Positions 45,440-54,183 are shown, numbered from the stretch's first letter. The stretch is 59,050 nucleotides of DNA from Bacillota bacterium (GCA_012523945.1 JAAYSO010000057.1:1-59050); one strand, 5' to 3'. Numbers and translations are program-made. The notes: a model not told the origin generated them from the letters alone.

Positions 45440-46346
45440 ATATTTTTTTATTATCAATCCAAGTGCAAACGGCGGACGGGTAGTGAAAACCTGGCAAGAG
45501 GCGGAAGACTACTTAAAAAAGCAGGGCGTACAATTTGAATTTGTCTTTAGCCGGGATGCAGAGCATGTTTCTTTGTTGGCAAAGGAGGCTTCCTCCCAGG
45601 GATATACTGTGGTGGGTGTGGGCGGGGACGGTACGATTTCCCGCATTGCTTCCGCCCTGAAAGATACAAAGACTCCTTTTGGTATTATCCCTGCCGGTAC
45701 AGGAAACGATTTTGCCCGCAGTTTTAATTTGCCCAAAAATCCTATTGCAGCTTGCCGGGTCATTTTGCAGGGAGAAATTGTTGATGTTGATTTGGGTGTT
45801 TTTAACGGACGCAGTTTTTGCAATATTATCGGTGCCGGTTTAGATGCCAAAGTGGTGAATGACGCCAACCGGACATTCAAAAGGTTTTCCGGTAAATTTG
45901 GTTATTTCTTTGCTCTTTTGCGCCAATTGATTCTTTACCGGCCCGGTTTAATTGAACTGGAAATAGACGGGCAAAAACACCGGGTTAAAGGGTGGCTTGT
46001 CAGTGTGGCCAACGGCAAATATCTGGGCGGCGGGATGAAAATTGCGTCTAAAGCCGATCCTGCCGACGGTTTATTTGACGTTATTGTGGTTAATGAGATG
46101 CCGGTTTTACGTTTTCTCTATTTGTTTCCTTTGGTATATAGCGGCAAACATATTTCCCTTGATGTGGTACAAATGTGGCGCGGTCGCCATATCATTGTGC
46201 GCAGTAATGAGCCGCTTTTAATCCAGGCAGACGGGGAAATAGCAGGGACTACGCCTTTTATCATTGAAGTGGCGGCGCAAGCTTTGTCTCTTTTAGTGCC
46301 AAAAGGGTATAAAGAAACTGCCCCTGTTGCAGCCAAAGAAATGTAA
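45423..46346 (+). CDS. Diacylglycerol kinase family lipid kinase (YegS/DgkB-like)
   Basis: A 307-residue kinase of the diacylglycerol kinase catalytic family. FIINPSANGG is the nucleotide site, GVGGDGTISRIA the catalytic GGDGT loop, and PAGTGNDFARSFNLP the signature motif. The second domain ends IEVAAQALSLLVP. It phosphorylates a lipid such as diacylglycerol or a sphingosine-like base at the inner membrane face. I chose the GTG at 45423 because GAGGA is 6 bp upstream; ATG 45411 or TTG 45399 are possible. It is coupled to the DUF4446 gene by overlap. Confidence 0.88.
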   Translation: MKATGRYFFIINPSANGGRVVKTWQEAEDYLKKQGVQFEFVFSRDAEHVSLLAKEASSQGYTVVGVGGDGTISRIASALKDTKTPFGIIPAGTGNDFARSFNLPKNPIAACRVILQGEIVDVDLGVFNGRSFCNIIGAGLDAKVVNDANRTFKRFSGKFGYFFALLRQLILYRPGLIELEIDGQKHRVKGWLVSVANGKYLGGGMKIASKADPADGLFDVIVVNEMPVLRFLYLFPLVYSGKHISLDVVQMWRGRHIIVRSNEPLLIQADGEIAGTTPFIIEVAAQALSLLVPKGYKETAPVAAKEM

Positions 46347-46357
46347 AGAGCCATCCG

Positions 46358-46963
46358 TTACATGCGGATGGCTTCTGACTGCGTGGAGGAGCTGTGCAGA
46401 TTTTGTAGTGTTAAAAAAAGGCCGCGGGTAATAATTTCTGCCAGGCGCATTACTAAACTTAAGCGGGTGTTTTGCAAGACAAAATGTTCTAAAAATCCGC
46501 CCACATTGACTATACCGTCAATGTGAATCTGCCCCACAGGCGGCAAGTCTTTATTGACACCGGCTCCGGGACGGGTGGGACCAAGACCGATATCTATACA
46601 ACCGACACTTTCCTGTCGGCCTAAACAAGCATCCACCGCGATAATAAAAGGAGAAGAATAAGTCTCAGTGATTTTTTCAATAGTTTCACTGAGATTAACG
46701 GCATGGACCGGTTCTTCTAAAGTGCCGAAAATATCAGTGTTTACAGGCCGGAGCCCTTTCAGCCTTGTGCCTACCAAGGGCCCCAGGGCATCGCCGGTGG
46801 AACGGTCTGTGCCGATGCATAATATTATTAACTGCTGTTTTTGCGGCCGGTATTGCAATTTCAGTAAAGTCTCCAGCGCCTGTTTGGTTTTGATCACGGC
46901 AAAAATATCAGAAGCGTCAATGCGATAAGCTGGATTCTTTCTTTCCGGCAGGTTCCTAGACAT
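46358..46963 (-). CDS. yyaC: Sporulation protein YyaC (DUF1256, spore-protease-like)
   Basis: A 201-residue protein related in fold to the germination protease GPR. The motifs IILCIGTDRSTGDALGPLVGT, GTLEEPVHA, IIAVDACLG and GLGPTRPGAGVNKDLPPVG match the YyaC family, and the position near soj-spo0J agrees with Bacillus yyaC. It is the only minus-strand gene in the right arm. A forespore-sigma-like promoter lies upstream. This gene is the best sign that the organism forms spores. A weak hairpin (46349-46373) overlaps the end. Confidence 0.9.
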   Translation of the reverse strand: MSRNLPERKNPAYRIDASDIFAVIKTKQALETLLKLQYRPQKQQLIILCIGTDRSTGDALGPLVGTRLKGLRPVNTDIFGTLEEPVHAVNLSETIEKITETYSSPFIIAVDACLGRQESVGCIDIGLGPTRPGAGVNKDLPPVGQIHIDGIVNVGGFLEHFVLQNTRLSLVMRLAEIITRGLFLTLQNLHSSSTQSEAIRM

Positions 46964-46991
46964 AGCAGGCCCCCGTTAAACATAGTATATG

Positions 46992-47022
46992 ATAGTATAT
47001 GGAATTAAAGGCGGTTTTATAC
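46992..47022 (-). promoter_or_regulatory. Putative forespore sigma (SigF/SigG-type) promoter of yyaC
   Basis: On the minus strand GTATA (plus 47018-47022) is followed after 16 bp by CATATACTAT (plus 46992-47001), near the SigG pattern. The -10 block is duplicated in tandem (46982-46991). yyaC homologues are forespore genes, which supports the reading, but the match is not exact. Confidence 0.45.
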
Positions 47023-47052
47023 GGGAAGGATAGCAGGAAATAGTTTTTATTT

Positions 47053-47066
47053 ATTTCCCGGGGAAT
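47053..47066. other. Candidate Noc-binding site
   Basis: ATTTCCCGGGGAAT matches the Bacillus Noc-binding consensus ATTTCCCGGGAAAT at 13 of 14 positions. It lies between divergent yyaC and the CvpA-like gene, in a chromosome that encodes Noc. Confidence 0.5.
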
Positions 47067-47093
47067 AACCGGGATCTGGCGGGGGGAACTTTA

Positions 47094-47726
47094 ATGTCAT
47101 GGGTGGATTTAGCCGGTTTATTGTTTATTTTATGGGGTGCCGCCAAAGGCTATCTTAAAGGTGCGGGGCAAGTTGTGTTGCAATTATTGCTGCTGGTGTG
47201 GGCAGTGCCTCTTGCCTATGCGCTTTCCCGACCGGTTGCCCTATTTATAAACGATCAGTGGTTTATTGAGTCGATTTTAGTCGGTTGGCTGGCGCAAGGG
47301 CAAAGTATAGAAACAGCGGCACAATCCTTTTCCGCTATTAACCTACCGCCCCTGGCAGGTAAGTTCCTGTTGCAACTTTTGCCACCTGAGTATGTACTGC
47401 CGGTAACTAACAGCAGCGCAGCACTGCAGGTAACGGCGGCAATTTTATTACGTTTTTTGGTCCTGGTGGCTGTCTTTTTGTTGCTGGCGGTTATGATGAG
47501 GTACTGTTTACATTTATATGTTTTAAAAAAGGACGGGCAAAAGAAGGTAAATGATCTGCATTATTTAGGGTTACTTTGCGGTGCCCTTTATGGTTTTGTG
47601 CTTTCTGTATTTTTGTGCCTGGCCCTGGATGGTTTCTCTTTATTTACTGCCACAGGATTTTGGCAGAATGATTTAACTCATTCTTTTCTTTTCAGAGCCA
47701 GTCAGTATCTACTACAATATTTTTAA
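47094..47726 (+). CDS. CvpA-like membrane protein
   Basis: A 210-residue membrane protein with about four hydrophobic segments. It begins [23 protein letters not shown], the pattern of the CvpA family (named for colicin V production in E. coli). Later features are [17 protein letters not shown] and [18 protein letters not shown]. The family role is unclear. GGGGGGA is upstream of ATG 47094. It precedes adk by about 100 bp without a clear terminator. Confidence 0.75.
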   Translation: MSWVDLAGLLFILWGAAKGYLKGAGQVVLQLLLLVWAVPLAYALSRPVALFINDQWFIESILVGWLAQGQSIETAAQSFSAINLPPLAGKFLLQLLPPEYVLPVTNSSAALQVTAAILLRFLVLVAVFLLLAVMMRYCLHLYVLKKDGQKKVNDLHYLGLLCGALYGFVLSVFLCLALDGFSLFTATGFWQNDLTHSFLFRASQYLLQYF

Positions 47727-47827
47727 ACAAAAGATTTCAAAGGCGGCTGCAGGATTTTCTCTCTGCAGGGAAGAATATATTGCAAAATACAAGAAAGGTT
47801 ATTGAAATAGAGAAAAGGTGGTTTAGA

Positions 47828-48484
47828 ATGCGTATAATTTTACTTGGCCCTCCCGGTGCCGGGAAGGGAACACAAGCAGAAAGGCTAGTGAAAAAATATA
47901 ATCTTCCTCATATATCAACAGGCGATATTTTCCGGGCGGCGATTAAAGCCGGTACGGAGTTGGGTAAGCAGGCTAAAGAGTACATGGATCGCGGAGAACT
48001 GGTTCCTGATGATTTAGTAGTCAGTATCGTCAAAGCCCGTTTGACAGAACCGGATACTGCCGGGGGTTACTTATTGGATGGTTTCCCGCGCACCAAGGCA
48101 CAGGCTGAAGCTTTAGACGCTTCCCTGCAGGAGTTAAATACCCCCCTGACAGGAGTCATTAATATTGATGTGGCTCAGGAGGAACTGCTTGAGCGTCTTA
48201 CCGGGCGTCGTGTCTGCCGCGGTTGTGGAGCCACGTACCATATCAAATTTAATCCTTCCACCGTCAGAAGTGTCTGCGACAAATGCGGGGGAGAATTATA
48301 TCAACGAGATGATGACACCATTGAAACGGTAAAGCAGCGGCTCGAGGTTTACCACCGGCAGACGGAACCTTTAATTGCATATTACCAGCAACAAGGAATT
48401 CTTCATTCCGTAGACGGAGCCCAGGAGATTGATGAAGTTTTTCAGGAGATTGTCCAGTTTTTAGATAAGTTTGTTAATAGTTGA
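47828..48484 (+). CDS. adk: Adenylate kinase
   Basis: A 218-residue kinase interconverting AMP + ATP and two ADP. The P-loop [11 protein letters not shown], the AMP site [18 protein letters not shown] and [13 protein letters not shown] are standard. The LID domain has four zinc cysteines, CRGCGATYH and CDKCGGELY, as in Gram-positive enzymes. ATG 47828 follows AAGGTGG; a start 48 bp earlier is rejected because the family begins [10 protein letters not shown]. Here adk is away from the ribosomal protein operon where many Firmicutes keep it, so a second copy may exist. Confidence 0.97.
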   Translation: MRIILLGPPGAGKGTQAERLVKKYNLPHISTGDIFRAAIKAGTELGKQAKEYMDRGELVPDDLVVSIVKARLTEPDTAGGYLLDGFPRTKAQAEALDASLQELNTPLTGVINIDVAQEELLERLTGRRVCRGCGATYHIKFNPSTVRSVCDKCGGELYQRDDDTIETVKQRLEVYHRQTEPLIAYYQQQGILHSVDGAQEIDEVFQEIVQFLDKFVNS

Positions 48485-48510
48485 ACTAAACCAAAAGTGG
48501 AGGGGCGCTG

Positions 48511-48690
48511 ATGGCTGATTTCACCGTAGGGGAAAAAGTCCGCATGAAAAAAACACATCCCTGCGGCGGTGATGTGTGGACTATTATTCGTGTAGGGATG
48601 GATTTTCGCATTAAATGTACAACCTGTGGGCGCAGTGTGATGCTTCCGCGGGCAAAATTTGAAAAAAGTGTCCGCCAGCGCTTACCATAA
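48511..48690 (+). CDS. DUF951 small protein
   Basis: A 59-residue protein starting MADFTVGEKVRMKKTHPCGG and continuing WTIIRVGMDFRIKCTTCGR, then VMLPRAKFEKSVR. The conserved HPCGG and C..C motifs identify the DUF951 family, a small protein with possible zinc binding commonly found near rpsF in Firmicutes. GGAGGGGCG lies upstream. It is 26 bp after adk. The function is unknown. Confidence 0.9.
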   Translation: MADFTVGEKVRMKKTHPCGGDVWTIIRVGMDFRIKCTTCGRSVMLPRAKFEKSVRQRLP

Positions 48691-48704
48691 TTTGTTTTGT
48701 AAGA

Positions 48705-48739
48705 AAGCGTGCTCCTAAAGTTTAAGCACGCTTTTCCTG
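48705..48739 (+). terminator. Terminator after DUF951 gene
   Basis: AAAGCGTGCT pairs with AGCACGCTTT around an 11-nt loop, followed by a short T-rich tail. Confidence 0.8.
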
Positions 48740-48793
48740 CTGTTTTTGCGTCTTAAAAAGTTGAAAATTTACCTGTGCATTGCTAATCTGTGC

Positions 48794-48822
48794 TTGCCAT
48801 GGGTTACCGGTTGTGGTACTAT
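48794..48822 (+). promoter_or_regulatory. Promoter of rpsF-ssb-rpsR
   Basis: TTGCCA (48794-48799), a 17 bp spacer and TACTAT (48817-48822), about 70 bp upstream of rpsF and after the preceding terminator. Confidence 0.6.
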
Positions 48823-48832
48823 ATAGTTTGTA

Positions 48833-48876
48833 CTTCCCTGCTCCTGCAAGCGCGGGGGCCAAAGTCCAGAGGGAGG
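48833..48876 (+). promoter_or_regulatory. Structured rpsF leader masking the ribosome-binding site
   Basis: CTTCCCT (48833-48839) can pair with AGGGAGG (48870-48876), which is part of the extended rpsF Shine-Dalgarno, and an inner hairpin CTCCTGC/GCGGGGG forms between them. Leaders of rpsF-rpsR operons bind the S6:S18 complex and repress translation. This hairpin fits that role, although I cannot check the known consensus. Confidence 0.5.
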
Positions 48877-48889
48877 AGGTGAATAGGCC

Positions 48890-49180
48890 ATGATTAAATA
48901 CGAAACCATGTTCATTTTAAAACCGGATTTGGAAGAAGATGCGTATACAGCCCTGGTGGAGAGATTTCAGGGGTTGATTGAAGCTGAAGGCGGCGAAGTA
49001 ACCAATGTTGAACGCATGGGAAGACGTAAGCTGGCCTATGAGGTAAAGAAAAAATTCCGTGAAGGTTATTATGTGCTCATTAACTACAAAAGTGAGCCGC
49101 ACGTAACGGCTGAATTAGAACGGAATTTTAAGATTACTGATGATGTGATCCGTTACCTCATTGTCAGAGAGGAAGAATAA
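48890..49180 (+). CDS. rpsF: 30S ribosomal protein S6
   Basis: A 96-residue ribosomal protein. It begins [16 protein letters not shown] and has [28 protein letters not shown], the S6 pattern. It binds 16S rRNA together with S18, encoded two genes on. GGAGGAGGTG is the ribosome-binding site. It is the first gene of rpsF-ssb-rpsR. Confidence 0.97.
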   Translation: MIKYETMFILKPDLEEDAYTALVERFQGLIEAEGGEVTNVERMGRRKLAYEVKKKFREGYYVLINYKSEPHVTAELERNFKITDDVIRYLIVREEE

Positions 49181-49196
49181 GGGGTGGAGAAACGGA

Positions 49197-49577
49197 ATGC
49201 TTAACCGCATTATACTAATTGGGCGCTTAACACGTGATCCCGAACTTCGCTACACGCCCGCCAACGGTGTGGCGGTAACAACTTTTACACTGGCTGTTAA
49301 TCGACGTTATCAGCAGCAGCAGGAAGCCGATTTCATTCCTATTGTTGTTTGGCGGAACCAGGCGGAAAACTGTGCCAAGTATTTAGTTAAGGGAAGTTTG
49401 GTGGCAGTGGAAGGTCGTTTGCAAATTCGCAGCTATGAGCTGGAGGGTCAGCGTCGAACAGTTGCCGAAGTTGTTGCCGATAGCGTCCAGTTCCTTGACA
49501 GGCGTGGCAAGCGTTCTGAAGAAGAACCACCTGTTTTTGATGATACTTTAATTGGCGATGATGATGTGCCTTTTTAG
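49197..49577 (+). CDS. ssb: Single-stranded DNA-binding protein
   Basis: A 126-residue SSB. The OB-fold core begins [21 protein letters not shown] and has [27 protein letters not shown] and [12 protein letters not shown]. The acidic tail ends DDDVPF, the partner-binding tip. The linker is very short, so the protein is smaller than the usual 160-180 residues. I use ATG 49197, the conserved N-terminus, 16 bp after rpsF; an earlier in-frame codon at 49161 would overlap rpsF. Confidence 0.96.
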   Translation: MLNRIILIGRLTRDPELRYTPANGVAVTTFTLAVNRRYQQQQEADFIPIVVWRNQAENCAKYLVKGSLVAVEGRLQIRSYELEGQRRTVAEVVADSVQFLDRRGKRSEEEPPVFDDTLIGDDDVPF

Positions 49578-49628
49578 TGTAAGGTAAGCGTCTCGCTTGA
49601 ACAGGCATCCTGTAAAGGAGGTTAAGAT

Positions 49629-49859
49629 ATGCGTAGAGATCGCGGCCGTAAGGGCAGACGTAAAGTCTGCAGCTTCTGTGTTGATAAAATTGAACATATT
49701 GACTATAAAGCAACCAATAAATTGGCCAGATATATTACCGAAAGAGGTAAAATCTTACCCCGTCGTATTAGCGGTAATTGTGCCAAGCATCAGCGTCAGC
49801 TGACTACGGCCATTAAGCGTGCCCGCAATATTGCACTGCTGCCGTATACAGCCGAGTAA
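49629..49859 (+). CDS. rpsR: 30S ribosomal protein S18
   Basis: A 76-residue basic protein with the zinc-type cysteines ([14 protein letters not shown] and a later NCAKHQRQ) and the S18 core [18 protein letters not shown]. Cysteine-containing S18 suggests a zinc-replete form. AAGGAGGT is upstream. It ends the rpsF operon and a terminator follows. Confidence 0.97.
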   Translation: MRRDRGRKGRRKVCSFCVDKIEHIDYKATNKLARYITERGKILPRRISGNCAKHQRQLTTAIKRARNIALLPYTAE

Positions 49860-49874
49860 AGAATTTGTCAAAGC

Positions 49875-49897
49875 AAGCGCCCGTAATTTGGGCGCTT
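49875..49897 (+). terminator. Terminator after rpsR
   Basis: AAGCGCCC pairs with GGGCGCTT around a 7-nt loop, followed by a weak T-rich tail. Confidence 0.7.
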
Positions 49898-50019
49898 CTC
49901 TATTTAAGTGCAAAAATTAGCAAGGGCGGAAGAGTTGTTGAGGGCAGGAGATAGATGAGGTTTTGCAGAATTGAGTATGTTAGATCTGTTTCTAGCAGGA
50001 AATTTTTGGAGGTAAGACA

Positions 50020-50472
50020 ATGAAGGTAATTTTACTGCAGGATGTAAAGTCACTGGGAAAAAAAGGTGAAATAAAAGAAGTGGCTGACGGTTATGCCCGT
50101 AATTATTTGATGCCCCGGAAGCTGGCAGTGGAAGCAACAGCCAGCAGGCTGAAAGAACAGGAAGAATTACAAAAACAGCAAGAAGATAAAGAAGCGAAAA
50201 TTTTAGCAGCAGCAAAAAAACAGGCGGCACAGCTTGCCGGCAGAAAGTTTGAAATAGCCATGCGGGTGGGCGAAGGCGGGCGGCTTTTCGGCTCCGTCAC
50301 CAGCGGAGATTTGGCGGAAATTTTACAAAAACAAGGTTTTGAAATCAATAAAAGAAAAATTGAACTGCCCGACAATATTAAAGGCACAGGAACCTATCCG
50401 GTACGGATAAAACTGCATCCGGAAGTAGATGTGACCGTTGAATTGGTGGTAACTCCCCAAGAGAAGGAGTAA
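50020..50472 (+). CDS. rplI: 50S ribosomal protein L9
   Basis: A 150-residue ribosomal protein with the N-terminal domain [21 protein letters not shown] and [14 protein letters not shown] long charged connecting helix (about 45-75) and the C-terminal domain with [16 protein letters not shown] follow. GGAGGT is 8 bp upstream. The next gene starts 3 bp after its stop codon, so it is co-expressed with the Lon-family protease and dnaB. Confidence 0.97.
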   Translation: MKVILLQDVKSLGKKGEIKEVADGYARNYLMPRKLAVEATASRLKEQEELQKQQEDKEAKILAAAKKQAAQLAGRKFEIAMRVGEGGRLFGSVTSGDLAEILQKQGFEINKRKIELPDNIKGTGTYPVRIKLHPEVDVTVELVVTPQEKE

Positions 50473-50475
50473 AAA

Positions 50476-52401
50476 ATGAAACAAACATTAACATCCAGAA
50501 TAGCGACAAAAACAGAATTATTTTCTGAAACAAAACAGCTGGAACGGGAAATCAATGCCCTGTATAGCTTGTTGGCAGGGATGTTAGGTGCAGAGAAGCT
50601 GGTTTTAAAGGCCGGTAAATTAGAGGCTTTAAATCTTTTACGTTCGCAGGATCTGCAGGAACGGGTACTGGGGCTGCAGATAGTTATCTATAATAACCCG
50701 GCTTTAAAAGAAGTTCCTGCCCTGGAAGAGATCCCGGAAATCTTGCAGGAATTATATGATGATCTGGCAGAGCAGATCGCACTGCAGACGGTGGAAGAAA
50801 CCATTGAGCAGAAAGTAGCGGCAAAAATGCAGGAAAAACATGATGAATACCTGCTGGAAATAAAAAAGCAGCTGCTAAAAGAAGAAAAAGGTCCGGAAAA
50901 CCCCCAGACGCTCAAAAAATATGCCCAGCTGGAAAAATTAAGAAAGAAAAAGTTAAACCGTTTTGCTTTGGAGCTGCTGCGCCCGCAAAAACTGGAAGAG
51001 ATTGTGGGTCAGGAAAAAGCCATTACGGCACTTTTGGCCAAACTGGCTTCCCCTTATCCCCAGCATATCATTATCTACGGCCCGCCCGGGGTGGGAAAAA
51101 CTACGGCGGCACGTTTGGCTTTGGAAGCAGCTAAAAAAATCAAGGAAAGCCCCTTTGCCGCAGACGCTCCTTTTATTGAAGTAGACGGAACCACGCTGCG
51201 CTGGGATCCCCGGGAAATAGCAAACCCGCTTTTAGGTTCAGTGCATGATCCTATTTATCAAGGTGCCCGGCGTGATTTAATAGACGGCGGGGTGCCGGAG
51301 CCTAAACCTGGCTTAGTAACAGAAGCGCACGGCGGGATTCTTTTCATTGATGAAATCGGCGAAATGGATATACAACTGCAAAGCAAATTGCTGAAAGTGC
51401 TGGAAGATAAAAAAGTTGATTTTGAGTCGGCATACTATGATCCTACAGATCCGCAAGTTCCTAAGTATATTCATGAATTATTTACGAAGGGAGCGCCGGC
51501 TGATTTTGTTTTAATCGGGGCTACAACGCGGCCGCCCCATGCCATTAATCCGGCACTGCGTTCACGTTGCACCGCAGTATTTTTTGAACCGCTGACACCG
51601 CGACAGGTGGAAACCATTGTGCAAGAAGCGGCAGTAAAACTGAAGGTGGAGTTGGCGGAAGGAGCAGCCGCCCTCATTGCCGATTACACCACGGAAGGAC
51701 GGCAGGCAGTTAATTTGCTGGCCGATGCTTACGGCCTGGCTTTATACCGCCGCCGGCAGGAAGATAACCCGGTTATCATTTCCAAAGAATTAGTCCAGGA
51801 AACCTTGCGCGCCGGACGTTACGTCGCCAATACGCCAAAGAAAAAGGCGGCAGGTGAAGCAGTGGGCAAGGTATACGGTTTGGGTGTCAGCGGGTTTTTA
51901 GGCAGTGTGCTGGAAATAGAGGCAGTTGCCTTTACCGCCTCTGATCCTGGAAAGGGTACCATTCGTTTTAATGAAACGGCCGGCAGCATGGCCAAAGATT
52001 CTGTCTTTAATGCGGCTGCAGTTATCCGCCGCCTTACAGGCGAAAAACTGCATAATTATGATTTGCACATCAATGTCATTGGTGGCGGTCGTATTGACGG
52101 GCCCTCCGCCGGGCTGGCCATGGTTATTGTGCTTTTAAGTGCCATTAAAGAATTACCTGTTTCCCAACAGGTGGCAGTGACGGGTGAAGTGTCTTTGCAG
52201 GGGCAGGTCCGACCTGTAGGCGGCATTGCGGAAAAGCTTTTCGGAGCGCGCCTGGCCGGTATCCAGACTGTGCTTGTCCCGTATGAAAATAAAGCGGATA
52301 TCCCTGAACTGCCGGGGATGCGTGTGATTCCCGTAAAAACTGTGGGGGAAGCTTTGCCTTGGTTGTTTGGGGAGAAAATCAAGGAGGCAAGTATTGAGTA
52401 A
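50476..52401 (+). CDS. lonC: Lon-family ATP-dependent protease (LonC type)
   Basis: A 641-residue protease. Residues 1-160 are a helical, charged region with coiled-coil character. The AAA+ module has Walker A at 202-209 (GPPGVGKT) and Walker B ILFIDEIGEMD. The C-terminal S16 peptidase domain has the serine in DGPSAGLAM and the lysine in GGIAEKLFGA. The absence of a LAN N-terminal domain and the position between rplI and dnaB match LonC of Clostridia. There is no membrane segment, unlike LonB. A cytoplasmic protease is expected. Its substrates are unknown. Confidence 0.85.
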   Translation: MKQTLTSRIATKTELFSETKQLEREINALYSLLAGMLGAEKLVLKAGKLEALNLLRSQDLQERVLGLQIVIYNNPALKEVPALEEIPEILQELYDDLAEQIALQTVEETIEQKVAAKMQEKHDEYLLEIKKQLLKEEKGPENPQTLKKYAQLEKLRKKKLNRFALELLRPQKLEEIVGQEKAITALLAKLASPYPQHIIIYGPPGVGKTTAARLALEAAKKIKESPFAADAPFIEVDGTTLRWDPREIANPLLGSVHDPIYQGARRDLIDGGVPEPKPGLVTEAHGGILFIDEIGEMDIQLQSKLLKVLEDKKVDFESAYYDPTDPQVPKYIHELFTKGAPADFVLIGATTRPPHAINPALRSRCTAVFFEPLTPRQVETIVQEAAVKLKVELAEGAAALIADYTTEGRQAVNLLADAYGLALYRRRQEDNPVIISKELVQETLRAGRYVANTPKKKAAGEAVGKVYGLGVSGFLGSVLEIEAVAFTASDPGKGTIRFNETAGSMAKDSVFNAAAVIRRLTGEKLHNYDLHINVIGGGRIDGPSAGLAMVIVLLSAIKELPVSQQVAVTGEVSLQGQVRPVGGIAEKLFGARLAGIQTVLVPYENKADIPELPGMRVIPVKTVGEALPWLFGEKIKEASIE

Positions 52402-52418
52402 GGAGTTTGGTGGTAACG

Positions 52419-53765
52419 ATGAGTGCAGCAATGGAACGTGTTCCTCCACAAAATCTTGAGGCTGAACAATCTGTCCTGGGTTCAATGCTCATTGACCGGG
52501 AGGCAATCGTTATTGCCTCTGAATTGGTTCGCCCCACCGATTTTTACCGGGAGGGCCACCAAAAAATTTTTGAGGCTATGCTGGCCCTTTCGGAGCGCGG
52601 CGAGCCGGTTGATTTAATTACCTTATCGGAAGAACTGGAACAGCAAAATTTGTTGGAGACCGTGGGCGGCATTAGTTATTTGACTACACTGGCTAATATT
52701 GTACCCACGGCAGCCAATGTGTCTTATTATGCGCGGATTGTGCAGGAGAAAGCCGTTTTACGTTCCATGATTAATACGGCTACCCAGATAGTATCCCGCT
52801 GTTTTGAAGCTAAAGATGATGTGGAAGAAATTTTAGATGACGCGGAAAAAGCTATTTTTGAGATTGCGCAACGCTCTACACCGCAAGGCTTCAGCAGTAT
52901 GAAAGAAATTCTCAAAAGTGCTTTTGAGCGCATTGATCAACTTTGGGAAAACAAAGGCGGTGTCACAGGCGTACCCACCGGTTTTCCCGATTTAGATAAT
53001 TTAACCTGCGGGCTGCAAAATGCCGATCTGATTATTATTGCTGCCAGGCCAAGTATGGGAAAAACAACTCTGGCTTTAAATATTGCGCAACATATTGCCG
53101 TCAACGAAGGGCTGCCTGTAGCAATCTTTTCCCTGGAAATGTCTAAAGAACAATTGGTGCAACGCATGCTTTGTGCCCAGGCCGGTATTGACGCCCAGCG
53201 CCTGCGCCGGGGATTTTTAACGGAAGAGGATTATCCCAAATTGACCAAGGCGGCCGGTCCGTTGGCGGAAGCACCCATTTTTATTGATGATACGGCTGCT
53301 ATTTCTGTGCTGGAAATGCGAGCCAAGGCGCGCCGGCTCAAGGCTGAACACGGTCTTGCGGCTATTTTTGTTGACTACCTGCAATTAATGCGGGGTAACG
53401 GGCGCGCGGAAAACCGCCAGCAGGAAATATCCTCCATTTCCCGTTCTTTAAAAGCTTTAGCTAAGGAATTGGACGTGCCGGTAGTGGCATTATCACAGCT
53501 TTCCAGAGCCGTGGAACAGCGGGAGAAGAAGCGTCCTATTCTTAGCGACTTACTGGAATCGGGAGGAATTGAAGCCAACGCTGATTTGGTGGCTTTTATC
53601 TATCGTGAAGGTTATTATAACCAAGAGATTGAAAACAGGCATGATACGGAAATTATTATTGCCAAGCAGCGTAACGGCCCGGTGGGCAGTGTACACCTAT
53701 ACTTTAAGGAAAATCTGAATAAGTTTGTCAGTATCAGTCATGATTATCAGCAAGCCGTACCTTAA
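52419..53765 (+). CDS. dnaB: Replicative DNA helicase DnaB
   Basis: A 448-residue RecA-fold helicase (called DnaC in Bacillus). The N-terminal domain starts RVPPQNLEAEQSVLGSMLID. The motor has Walker A ARPSMGKTTLALNIA, then SLEMSKEQLVQRM, FVDYLQLM and the ISRSLKALAKELDVPVVALSQLSR motif. I place the start at ATG 52419 with GGTGG 5 bp before; a TTG at 52407 would overlap the AAGGAG. It lies 17 bp after lonC. Its probable loader is the DciA-like protein encoded next to recF. Confidence 0.97.
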   Translation: MSAAMERVPPQNLEAEQSVLGSMLIDREAIVIASELVRPTDFYREGHQKIFEAMLALSERGEPVDLITLSEELEQQNLLETVGGISYLTTLANIVPTAANVSYYARIVQEKAVLRSMINTATQIVSRCFEAKDDVEEILDDAEKAIFEIAQRSTPQGFSSMKEILKSAFERIDQLWENKGGVTGVPTGFPDLDNLTCGLQNADLIIIAARPSMGKTTLALNIAQHIAVNEGLPVAIFSLEMSKEQLVQRMLCAQAGIDAQRLRRGFLTEEDYPKLTKAAGPLAEAPIFIDDTAAISVLEMRAKARRLKAEHGLAAIFVDYLQLMRGNGRAENRQQEISSISRSLKALAKELDVPVVALSQLSRAVEQREKKRPILSDLLESGGIEANADLVAFIYREGYYNQEIENRHDTEIIIAKQRNGPVGSVHLYFKENLNKFVSISHDYQQAVP

Positions 53766-53818
53766 GGCGGCTTCTCTGTGCCGGTCAGCGTGAGAAACCG
53801 TTATGCCATAATTTACTA

Positions 53819-53847
53819 TTGACAGGCAGCGTAGATTATAGTATCAT
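53819..53847 (+). promoter_or_regulatory. Promoter of the tRNA-Lys/tRNA-Glu operon
   Basis: Perfect TTGACA (53819-53824), a 17 bp spacer and TATCAT (53842-53847), 20 bp upstream of the first tRNA. Confidence 0.8.
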
Positions 53848-53867
53848 ATTGATCCGTAAGACGTTTT

Positions 53868-53943
53868 GAGCCATTAGCTCAGTCGGTAGAGCACCTGACT
53901 TTTAATCAGGGAGTCCCGCGTTCGAGTCGCGGATGGCTCACCA
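53868..53943 (+). tRNA. tRNA-Lys (UUU)
   Basis: A 76-nt cloverleaf with acceptor arms GAGCCAT/ATGGCTC, D loop AGCTCAGTCGGTAGAGC, anticodon loop CTTTTAA (anticodon TTT), T arm GTTCGAGTC and an encoded CCA end. Confidence 0.98.
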
Positions 53944-53948
53944 TTTTC

Positions 53949-54023
53949 GGCCCCTTGGTCAAGCGGTTAAGACACCGCCCTTTCACGGCGGTAACGCGGG
54001 TTCGAGTCCCGCAGGGGTCACCA
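53949..54023 (+). tRNA. tRNA-Glu (UUC)
   Basis: A 75-nt cloverleaf with acceptor arms GGCCCCT/AGGGGTC, anticodon stem CCGCC/GGCGG with loop CTTTCAC (anticodon TTC), T arm GGTTCGAGTCC and encoded CCA. It is 5 bp after tRNA-Lys. Confidence 0.98.
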
Positions 54024-54033
54024 AGAAATAACC

Positions 54034-54060
54034 GAGGCCTACAGGCCTCTTTTTTGTTTT
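54034..54060 (+). terminator. Terminator of the tRNA operon
   Basis: GAGGCC-TACA-GGCCTC followed by six T, a G and more T residues. Confidence 0.92.
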
Positions 54061-54183
54061 TGTTAAAAAATTTTAATAAATATTAAAAAACTATTAACTT
54101 TTTGCAGGATTTTCGCATAAATATGACGAATAAGAAAGGGCGCCATTCAAGAAAGATTTAAAATATCTTTTGCGAGGTGTATT

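Noticed and set aside
46349-46373. Hairpin AGCCATCCG/CGGATGGCT between the lipid kinase gene and yyaC
   Set aside because: The stem is good but neither side has a T-run, so it is not called a Rho-independent terminator with confidence.
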